A stretch of DNA of 34,160 bases from Polychytrium aggregatum. Its lineage: Eukaryota > Chytridiomycota > Chytridiomycetes > Polychytriales. Below are positions 8,108 through 15,833 of this stretch, one piece after another. The notes beneath the pieces are model-generated. The model saw only the letters and a program-made list of their open reading frames with translations, was not told the origin of the DNA and ran no database searches. A program made the position numbers and the translations under genes. Where the stretch lies: contig NW_026516476.1 of NCBI RefSeq assembly GCF_025602895.1, forward strand, positions 1 through 34,160, given 5' to 3'. The first letter of the stretch is position 1. Each line of letters starts with the position of its first letter.

Positions 8108-8492
8108 TGTGAGGACCACGACAAGCAACGACACTGGACGACCAGGTGCTTGGCGAACAACGATAAGCTATATTACGACTTATCAGATAACAACAAGTGT
8201 TGTTCGAACTGCAGATACAAAATGGGTGCAAGAAAGGAGGGGCTTTATAGCCAAGAGGGAAACCGAAGGGCGAAAGTGGGCGAGAGGGGTGGAGCGACAA
8301 ACGAGGGACGAGATGGGGGTGCGAGGGAGGCGGAGCTGCTAGAGAGAGGGGCGAAGCACAGCGCAGTCGGAGGCGAAGTAAGAGTCATCGGCGCCAGCCA
8401 ATCAGGGAATACACGCCAAGACAAACAAACATGACTCACGGTGCATCACGCGCAGCAGTCCACACGTGTTCCCAACGTGCATGATCATCACA
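8108..8492 (-). repeat. Gy1 5' LTR (right)
   Basis: 385 bp, upstream of gag in the direction of transcription. On the minus strand: TATAAA at 8249-8244, predicted RNA start at 8210 (39 nt downstream, the first base of the segment complementary to the PBS), and R-U5 from 8210 to 8108. It is followed on the right by the duplicated target ACCGG and the cut end of Gy2 pol. Confidence 0.95.
8244..8249 (-). promoter_or_regulatory. Gy1 TATA box
   Basis: TATAAA on the minus strand, 39 nt upstream of the predicted RNA start at 8210. The Gy2 TATA box has exactly the same spacing to its own predicted start, which supports both assignments. Confidence 0.6.
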
Positions 8493-11400
8493 ACCGGTCA
8501 GTCTCGGGATAACCCTTCCACTGAACCAAGTACTGTAAGCGACCGCGGAAGAGCCGAGAATCGAGAACAGTCTCGACCTCAAACTCTTCCTGGGAGTCAA
8601 CAAGAATGGGAGGTGGTTCAGGTTGTGTGAACTCGGGAACAATGTCCTTCGTTCGGGGTTCAAGGAGGGATACATGAAAGACGGGGTGGACTTTGAGTGT
8701 GGAAGGGAGTTTAAGTTCAAAGGCAACGGGGTTGATGCGGCGAAGGACTTTAAAGGGGCCAAGCTTTTTCTGGTCAAGCTTGTTGGAGGGACGAAGGGTG
8801 CGGATGTGGCGACGATCAAGAAAAACGAGGTCGCCAACGGAGATGTCGGGAGTGGGGAGACGGGATTTGTTGGCCTGCACAGTGTAGGACTCTTGGGCAA
8901 CCCGGAGATTGGCCTTGAGATCCTCGAGAACGGTCTGAAGTCGGTCGACACGTTCTTCGGCAGAGGGCACAACAGAGGGATCACGGATGATAGAGGGATC
9001 GAAAATGGGGTGATGGCCATGGACTGCAAAGAAGGGAGTCATGCCAGTGGAGGTGTTTTCCGAGTTGTTGTAAGTGAACTCGGAAAGGGGAAGGTGAAGG
9101 GTCCAGTCGTCTTGCAGGTAATTGCAATGGATACGCAAATACTGCTCGATGACCTGGTTGAGAACCTCGGTCGAACCGTCGGTCTCGGGGTGGAAGGCAG
9201 AAGAAAGGGAAATCTTCGTCTTCAGAAGCTCATTGAAGCGCCTCCAGAAGGCCGAAGTAAACTGAGTTCCTCGGTCCGAAACAATAGACCGGGGACAACC
9301 ATGCAAGCGGAAGATGTGGGAGAGGAAGAGTTCGGCGGTTTGCTCGCCTGTAACCGTCTTCGTGGTGGGCACAAAGTGTGCTTGTTTGGACAGGCGGTCC
9401 TTAACCACGAAGATCGAGTCAAAGCCGTTCGAAGGTGGGAGATCCGTGATGAAGTCCATCGACAGGTCCCACCAACGTTCGGAAGGAACGGGGAGAGGGT
9501 GAAGTAAACCATAAGGGGAGTGACGGGACGGCTTGGCTCGCTGGCACGCTTCACAATTAGCAATGAAGCGACGCACAGACTTACGAAGCCGGGGCCAGTG
9601 AAAGTCCCGGGAGATGAGCTCAACGGTCTTGGCAAGACCAAAGTGACCAGCGGCAGCGGAGCAGTGACGTTGCTCAAACACTTTGAGCTGGAGCTCGGGG
9701 GAAGGGACAACGATCAGGTCTTTAAAGTAAAGGAGACCGTCACGGAAGGAGTAATCGCCATCAAGACGTTTGGCGTTAAAATCAGAAAGAAGGGAACAAG
9801 AAAGGGTGGCCGCTCGAATCTCGGAAAGAAAGTCGGGGTTCGAGCCGATAACGGTGATGCTGTCGAGAGAAATAGACTCGAACAGCTGAAGGAAGTTGGT
9901 GGAGTGGAGGGAGTCACCAGGCTTTATCTCAAAGTCAGAACGGCGACTGAGAGCGTCGGCTTTGGTGTTGAGGCGACCAGGGCGGTGGTAAATGCGAAAA
10001 GCAAAGTCAGAAAGGAATTGGGCCCACCGGAACTGGCGGCGAGAAAGTTGGGAAGCGGCAGTGAACCGGGTGAGGTTCTGGTGATCAGAGAAGACAAGAG
10101 TGGGATGATCGGGGTCGGCAGCCATCAAGTAATGACGCCAGGCAGTAAAGGAATCGACAATAGCAAGGAGCTCTTTGTCGTGGGTGTCATAATTCACCTC
10201 GGCGGGACGGAATTGCCGAGAGTGAAAAGCAACGGGGTGAAGAGCGCCGTCAGGGTCAAACTGGGAAAGGACGGCACCCAGAGCAAAGTCAGAAGCATCG
10301 GGCTCAATGACAGCGGGTTTGGAGAAATCAAAGTAACGAAGAATAGGTGCGGAAGTGAATGAACGTTTAAGAGAATCAAAAGCCTCTTGGGCCTCGGGAG
10401 ACCAAGAGAAGGTGGAGGATTTGGTAGTGAGGGAAGTCAGAGGACGAGCAAGTGCAGAAAAGTCCTTGACGAAGCGGCGGTAAAAGTTTGCGAAACCAAT
10501 AAAAACTTGGATGTCGCGAGCAGAAGAGGGAACAGGCCAAAGGGAAACGGCCTCGACCTTGGCAGGATCCATTTTGATGCCATCGGCAGAAATGATCATG
10601 CCGAGAAAATCAACTTCAGAAAGGTCAAAAGAACACTTGGCCGGATTGACCTTAAGAGAGTGTTCACGAAGGCGAGAAAGAACAAGTTTAACATGCTCCT
10701 CATGCTCCTGGGGATCCTTTGAGAAGATCAGGATGTCGTCAAGATAAATGACAACACAGACACCAAGGAGGACCGAGAAGATGTCGTTCATAAAAAACTG
10801 GAAAGCAGCGGGGGCATTCGAAAGACCAAAAGGGATAACATTGTACTCAAATGAGCCAGATTTGCAAACAAAAGCAGTCTTCCACTCATCGCCCTTCTTG
10901 ACACGAACCAAGTGGTAAGCATCAGGGAGGTCAAGGTGTGAGAAGACGCGGGCAGAAGAGAGTTTATCCAGAAGATCCTGGAAGAGGGGAAGAGGGTAGC
11001 GGTTCTTCTTCGTGATGGCATTGAGGCCCCGGTAGTCGACGCAAAGGCGAAGACCACCATTGGGCTTCTTCACGAAGAAGCAGGGAGCACCAACGGGAGA
11101 AGAGGATTTGGAGATCCAACCACGTGCGAGGGCGTTGGTCAGATACTCCGAAAGAGCAGATTCCTCGGCCGGGGACAAAGGATAGACTTTCCCCGGCTTT
11201 GGCAAACGAGGTTCCTTTCCATCCTCGGTCCGTACAAACTCAATAGACAAGTCATACGGACGATGAGGAGGCAAGGAAGAAGGAGGGTCAGACTTGAGGC
11301 TGAAAACGTCGCCAAACTCATTGTATTTGAGTGGGACACCTCGAGAGTCAACAGGGGTGCCAGACTCGGCATACACCTTCGTCGTGAGCACGGACCTTAT

Positions 11401-12267
11401 CGACACCGTAGGATACGTCTCCGGCGAAGGAGGACGGATATCCATTTGGGCAGCGAAAATGTCGAGCTTGTCTTCCCGTGCAAGACGGAGAAGACTCGCC
11501 GCATTAACGAGCTCAATGTCGGGCGAAGATAAAGCCGTTGGCTCTTCAGAAAGCGAAGCAGAGTCAAGGCGGGAAGAAAGGGAAGGCGAAGTGCCAAAGG
11601 AGGGAACCGGTGTAAGGGAAGGACCGGAGGGAGGAAGAGTCAAAGGCGAAGTGCCCGAAGGGGGAGGCGAAGTGCTAGAGGTGGACGAAGTGTCCAAGGA
11701 AGAAGCAGAGACATCCGCGAGGATGTGTCCATCAGCAAGGCAAGAGGGATCGGAGAATGAAAGGGAGAGGGACTTCCAATTGACAACTGGATTATGCAAG
11801 CGCATCCAGGGAAGACCAAGAGTGATGGGAGTGGTGGAGAGTCGAGTCACAAGAAAAGAAATCGACTCGGTGTGGGAACCAATGGTCAACGTCACAGGAA
11901 CGGTTTGGAAACGAATGAAACCGGCCGAAGAACCATCAGCAAGAGAAACGGAGTAAGGAGTAGAAAGAGGGATAAGAGAGAGTTTATGGAGATCCGCAAA
12001 GGCAGGATCAATGAGGGCAAGAGCGGTGCATCCATCATCAATAAAGACAGAAAGGGAGATGGAGACCGGGCCAGAAAGACTCATGACGACAAGGGTGGCC
12101 GGAAGAAGAAGCTTATCGTCCGATAGTGACGAGTCAAGGGGGGAAGATGTTCGTATCGCCGAACAGACCACCTCGCTTACTTGCGAGGTGCTGCTCGGCT
12201 GTGGGCATTTCCCGAGTTCCGTTTGACCAGAACCGGGCACTGCTGAACATCGCGACTGCCGGGACAA
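8493..12267 (-). pseudogene. pol: Gy2 Pol polyprotein, main part, truncated in the chromodomain by Gy1
   Basis: About 1258 residues in the open frame from 12267 (entry by -1 frameshift at 12207-12213; the first codon is TTG, not a real start). Domains: protease with an unusual IDDGC active-site triplet (D77-D78-G79 where DSG or DTG is usual); RT with YLDDIL (D510, D511); RNase H with EPDASDFALG; integrase with an H/C zinc finger (CEACQRAK) and D938, D998, E1034 (D-x35-E); then a chromodomain start (EEFEVETVLDSR, VQWKGYPETDR) ending at the Gy1 insertion. The remaining codons are at 2467-2570. Apart from the insertion there is no stop or shift, so the protein was complete until recently. Confidence 0.93.
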
Positions 12268-13130
12268 GACTTTTCCCCGCAGTACAAACAGAGACCCTGC
12301 TCACGACGTCGCTTTTTCTCGACGTCGGAGAGCTTAGCAGGGCGGACCGAGACAGAGTCAAGGTCCATGGGAGTGGGTGCAGAAGAGGAGGAAGAAGAAA
12401 CATGCGCGGGAGAATGGTGGTGATGGGGAGCAGAGCGAGAAGAAGGAGGAGGAGGTTGGGAACGGGAGGAGACCTTGAGACGATGGAGGGCATCGTCGTA
12501 CTCGACCGCTGCCTTGATCAACTCGGGCAAGGAAGCGGGAGCGGGGCGGAGACCGATCAAATGGAACTTGACTTCAGACTTCAAACCCTCCTTGAAGAAG
12601 TGCATCTTGGTGGGTTCGTCGGTCTGGACTCGGGCGGCAAGTTGGACAAAGCGAGTGGCGAAGGCTTGGCAGGACTTAAGTTGAACCAGGCGTTTAAGGT
12701 CGTTGAGGGCCTTATCTTGCGAGGAGGCCGTGTCCTCACCGAAGGTCGACTTGAGGGCAACTTCGAAGTCGGCGAAGGAGGCAGGGAAGCGGTTGGCCAT
12801 GTAGAAGGCTGCTTCGTACCACTTGAAAGCCTCACCGCGGAGGAAGGAGGTGGCGTAAAGGACCTTCTGGCGCTCGGGCGCAAAGAAGGCGGGATCGGCG
12901 AGGAAGACGAGGTGGCACTGGGCGAGGAAGGCCGTCGTTTCGTCACGGGAACCTAGGAACTCCTTGGGCTTGTTCACCTGGTAGCCCTGGCGGGGAGCGG
13001 CGACGGGAGCTTGCAGGTCCTGGATCTGACGATGGAGAGCAGCGTTCTGGGTCATGAGGGCGTTCATACGCTCCTCCATGCGCGCCAGATACGCGTTGAG
13101 ATCTGCAGGGGGTGCAGCAGGCTCAGCCAT
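12177..13130 (-). CDS. gag: Gy2 Gag (capsid and nucleocapsid)
   Basis: 317 residues from the ATG at 13128-13130 (begins MAEPAAPPADLN). The frame is open to 13196 but only with a TTG, which also lies in the PBS, so the later ATG is preferred. A short helical segment (MEERMNALMTQNAALHRQIQ) is followed by a Retrotrans_gag-like capsid region (FLGSRDETTAFL, FKWYEAAFYMANRFPASF, FADFEVALKSTFGE). The C-terminal zinc knuckle is atypical: CLYCGEKSC then C after eight residues, a C-x2-C-x4-C-x8-C pattern with Cys where His is normal. Gag ends at 12177 and overlaps pol by about 90 nt. Confidence 0.92.
   Translation of the reverse strand: MAEPAAPPADLNAYLARMEERMNALMTQNAALHRQIQDLQAPVAAPRQGYQVNKPKEFLGSRDETTAFLAQCHLVFLADPAFFAPERQKVLYATSFLRGEAFKWYEAAFYMANRFPASFADFEVALKSTFGEDTASSQDKALNDLKRLVQLKSCQAFATRFVQLAARVQTDEPTKMHFFKEGLKSEVKFHLIGLRPAPASLPELIKAAVEYDDALHRLKVSSRSQPPPPSSRSAPHHHHSPAHVSSSSSSAPTPMDLDSVSVRPAKLSDVEKKRRREQGLCLYCGEKSCPGSRDVQQCPVLVKRNSGNAHSRAAPRK
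12207..12213 (-). promoter_or_regulatory. Gy2 -1 ribosomal frameshift heptamer G-GGA-AAT
   Basis: The gag codons tcG GGA AAT form a canonical slippery heptamer. After a -1 slip the reading continues AAA TGC CCA CAG (K-C-P-Q) in the pol frame. Gag start and pol frame differ by 929 nt (remainder 2), confirming -1. Gy1 has the same motif with C in the last position. Confidence 0.8.
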
Positions 13131-13187
13131 CGGATCGAGTAGGGAAAGAGAGGCGAAAGAAGAAGAAAGGCCGGAAAGCCAAGAGGG

Positions 13188-13199
13188 AGCGTTCAAAAT
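13188..13199 (-). promoter_or_regulatory. Gy2 primer binding site, self-priming type
   Basis: On the minus strand ATTTTGAACGCT lies 2 nt inside the 5' LTR. It is perfectly complementary over 12 nt to AGCGTTCAAAAT in the LTR (13409 to 13398), the predicted 5' end of the RNA. Gy1 has the same layout with a different sequence. Confidence 0.75.
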
Positions 13200-13201
13200 G
13201 A

Positions 13202-13992
13202 TGTTAGGGTCCGGAGGGGACTCAACGGCAAAAGAAGAAGTGAGCTCGAAGTGAGCTCAGGGAAAGCAAGGGTAAAGTCCGAAGTGGACTCGGAGAGGGA
13301 GCGAGGGAAGCAAAGATCCGTTCAAGATAAGACTAGTCTCGAAATGAGACGTGAGGAACACTCAGAGAATAAAGTAGAAGGCACTTTATTTAGTCCTATT
13401 TTGAACGCTGAGGTTCGACTACACATCGCGGGGGTCAGGCTATTTATAGATAAGTCCGGACTTGGCAGCGAAGGGCGGCCAAGGGAGGGAAAAGTGGGCG
13501 ATCGAGCAGGGCGAAGGGGGCGATGCACGAACGAGGGCCGAGAAGGACCACCGAGACAGGTAGAGAACCAAAGCGAGAGAGGCGCAAGCAAAAGCGAAGC
13601 ACCTGGCAGGAGAAACGTGCAAAAGCGAAGCAATGTGACTCAACGTCCAAGAAGCGGATTGGTCAAAGAACAGATTGGGGCGAACGCATGCAAGATAGGC
13701 GAGGGTTTGGGGTGGTCAGGCAGGTCATGAGTCACCGGTGGGGGGACACATGACCGGCAGCCGAATTGCAACCAATCGCAGCAAGGCGCGTGCACAAACA
13801 AACCGGCGCGTGCGAAGAAGACAAAGGAAGCGGAGCAGCGCGGGGAAACGGAAGTGCGGAATGGGCGGAAATGGCAGGCAAAGGGCGGAAAATTGGAGGG
13901 GAACTGCAAGGCTACACACAAACAAACAGAAAGGCTAAAGAACAGCCAAGTGTGCAGTCAAAGTGGAGAACAAGCAGGAGCTATCCCTAACA
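13202..13992 (-). repeat. Gy2 5' LTR (right)
   Basis: 791 bp, upstream of gag. Minus-strand TATAAATA at 13448-13441, predicted RNA start 13409, AATAAA in R at 13385-13390. It is followed on the right by the duplicated target GGGAG and LINE LA-2 sequence. Confidence 0.95.
13441..13448 (-). promoter_or_regulatory. Gy2 TATA box
   Basis: TATAAATA on the minus strand, first base 39 nt upstream of 13409, the base at which the self-priming complementarity starts. Confidence 0.65.
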
Positions 13993-14961
13993 GGGAGCTC
14001 CTCTCCGGGATCTCCTCAAAGCCCATCCACGGCTTTGTTCGTTGGGGTCGCTGTCGTGGCCTCGTGGCCCTGAGCGCCCCAGTCGCTCTGTCACTGCTCG
14101 GTGTGGGGAGAAGGCTGCCTCTCCTGCTGGTCGTTGGGAACGGTGTGTCTCCGAGTCCGAGGTCGTCGTCCGAGACCAGGTCCGGGCTCAGATCGGCATC
14201 GTCGATCAGATCGATGCTTGGTGTTGTGTCCGAGAGCAAGTCGACACTCTGGTCGCTCTGCCAATCCCATCCGTGGCTGGGCAGGTCGTCGTCGATGTTG
14301 GTGAGGAAGGAAAAGTCCAGATCTCTCTCCAGATTCAATTCCCAGTCTGGCACCGAGCTCATTTCGGAGCTCAGGTCTGTTGAGTCGTCGTCGGTCAGCC
14401 GGAGTCGCTCCAGTCGTGCCAGCACCTCTCGATGTGGGTACCAGAGCGACTCCCCGTCGTCATCCGAGACTGCTTCGTCAATGCTGGTCTCCCCATCCGA
14501 CGTGGTGTCGGACACGATTGGTGGTGGCCTGCAATCCGCTCCACCGTCAGTGTCCTCGTGGTTCTTCTGTCTTGCTTTCTGTTGCTCAAAGGTGATCAGG
14601 TCCAGCAGCTTGTCGACTGGTCCCACTCCGATGGTCTGAGGCTCCACCCATGCTGGGTGTGATCGTTGAAGTTGGCGCACCTTCCTCGGGAGGATCCCTC
14701 TTGGGTCGATGCACCGCTGTGCGTGGGTGCGGTTGAACTCCACGGTGGCTCCGTTTGTCGAACATTGTCGGCACATTTGAAGCCGGCCTGTGTGGTGGCC
14801 CGGGAAGGCTCCGAGTCTCCACCGAACCATGAGCTCGAGGATGGGTTTGGATCCTTGGTACCCTTCCGCCATCCAGAGACCTGACATCTGGGTTGACGGT
14901 GTGCATGCCGCCGTCAGCTGTTGATTCCCTCGAAACGCTGTTCTCATATGCTCAGTGAGCA
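13993..14961 (-). pseudogene. LINE LA-2 ORF2 C-terminal part (right half), 5'-truncated and split by Gy2
   Basis: One open frame of about 320 codons, continuous with 1522-1663 apart from Gy2. It begins at a 5' truncation at 14961 and lacks endonuclease and RT. It keeps the post-RT region: TAACTPSTQMSGLW, VRWRLGAFPGH, and the C-terminal zinc motif CRQC plus RTHAQRC (C-x2-C-x12-H-x3-C), followed by an Asp/Ser-rich acidic tail (DDDSTDLSSE and similar). At 14795-14800 it reads tggtggcc where LA-3 has tggatggcc. The LA-2 frame agrees with LB and is therefore the original one. The right end abuts LB-1 poly-T with no spacer. Confidence 0.85.
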
Positions 14962-15714
14962 TTTTTTTTTTTTGTTACTATAGTCAACTTTATTCAAGAA
15001 GACAAGCCATCAGGTCCAACAGTTTGGTACCCCGGCACGTTGAGTACACAGGCAAGCCTATTTACTCCTGTTGCAGCCTAGTGCTGCCTCAGTTGCCCAC
15101 AAGGTCTGAGACCAAGCGGGTGAACACATTTTCAAGCAGTTCCCACAAGGGAACAGCAGGATCGAGGGGAGGTCGGGGTGGTGGAGTGACAAGTGCTGGC
15201 ACTATACTACGCTGTGATGAGGGTGCAGGGAGAGACTGCAAGGGCGGGACTACACTGGGTGTGGGAGTGGGTGGTGGTGCTGGGTGTGCACCTAGTGCGA
15301 ATGCTCGGAAGGCAGTGCGGGGAGCGGGTACATGAGCAGCAAGCGATCCAAGTGCGGGAGGGGTGCGACTGCGAGGGGGAGTGCGATCGAAACTGAGCAG
15401 GTCCAGCAGCTTGTCCACTGGTCCCACTCCGGCTATACCACTTTCCACCCAAGTCGGGTGGGCCGTCTTGAGGGCTGCGACCTTGCGGACCAGGATTTGA
15501 TGCGGATCCACACACTGCTGTGCGTGGGTCCTGGTCAAGTCGATCCCGGATCCGTGTCGAGCCAGGTTCTTGCACTTGCGGTATCCAAACCTGAAGTGGC
15601 CTGGGAGAGCACCGAGTCGCCATCGGACCATGAACATGAGCATGATCATGGATCCTTGGTACCCGCGAGCCTCCCAGAGTCCCGACATCTTGGTCGACGG
15701 GGTGCAGGCGGCGG
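14962..15714 (-). mobile_element. LINE family LB, copy LB-1 (5'-truncated 3' fragment)
   Basis: About 12 T (14962-14973) are followed by the LB 3' UTR (GTTACTATAGTCAACTTT on the + strand, the complement of an AATAAA-containing tail) and the last ~208 codons of ORF2. The copy is cut at 15714 after gcaggcggcgg, corresponding to 27372 in LB-4. It is joined on the left to truncated LA-2 and on the right to the stub LB-2. The first base of each poly-T could belong to either partner. Confidence 0.9.
15089..15714 (-). pseudogene. LINE LB-1 ORF2 C-terminal fragment
   Basis: Open frame equivalent to residues 1017-1224 of the intact LB-4 ORF2, ending with the LVSDLVGN stop at 15089. It holds the C-terminal Cys/His region (RKCKNLARHG, RTHAQQC) and a Pro/Ala-rich tail. 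It has no catalytic domain and no start of its own, so it is a relic of an incomplete reverse transcription. The frame is undamaged, which suggests a young copy. Confidence 0.85.
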
Positions 15715-15737
15715 TTTTTTTTTTTTTGTTACTATAG
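15715..15737 (-). mobile_element. LB-2: minimal LINE LB stub (poly-T plus 10 nt)
   Basis: Thirteen T (15715-15727) and GTTACTATAG (15728-15737), exactly the first bases of the LB 3' end as seen in every other LB copy. The poly-T of LA-3 (15738-15752) follows at once. It reads as an LB reverse transcription that stopped after 10 templated nucleotides. Confidence 0.8.
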
Positions 15738-15833
15738 TTTTTTTTTTTTTTTGTTTACAATAGTTGTATATTCAGGAATATTCAACAAGCCATCAGTACC
15801 ATGCGGTACCCGGCAGTGGGCGTACAAGCAGGC

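Larger units (their letters stand above)
2576..8492 (-). mobile_element. Gy1: inner Ty3/Gypsy chromovirus-type LTR retrotransposon, apparently intact
   Basis: LTRs at 2576-2960 and 8108-8492 (385 bp, offset 5532) look identical, start TGTGA and end TCACA. The 5-bp target duplication ACCGG is at 2571-2575 and 8493-8497. The insertion lies in the chromodomain codons of Gy2 pol. The element is 5917 bp and carries a self-complementary PBS, gag, a -1 frameshift, a full pol and a PPT, all on the minus strand. Intact frames and identical LTRs indicate a very recent, potentially still mobile copy. It is the youngest datable layer of the nest. Confidence 0.97.
1664..13992 (-). mobile_element. Gy2: outer Ty3/Gypsy chromovirus-type LTR retrotransposon, itself interrupted by Gy1
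   Basis: LTRs at 1664-2454 and 13202-13992 (791 bp each, offset 11538) appear identical and end in the 8-bp inverted repeat TGTTAGGG/CCCTAACA. The flanks carry a 5-bp target duplication GGGAG (1659-1663 and 13993-13997). The empty site is visible in LA-3 around 15967-15980, where the same LINE sequence runs through with a single GGGAG. Without Gy1 and its duplication the element is about 6.4 kb. It encodes gag and a -1 frameshifted pol (PR-RT-RH-IN-chromodomain) on the minus strand. All ORFs are open, so before Gy1 entered it was probably autonomous and recently active. Confidence 0.97.

Noticed and set aside
13131..13196. Upstream extension of Gy2 gag to 13196
   Set aside because: The first codon there is TTG and overlaps the primer binding site; the ATG at 13128-13130 gives a normal Gag start.
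15715..15752. Poly-T runs considered as transcription terminators or simple microsatellites
   Set aside because: Each is followed by the same LINE 3' UTR sequence, so they are complements of poly(A) tails.
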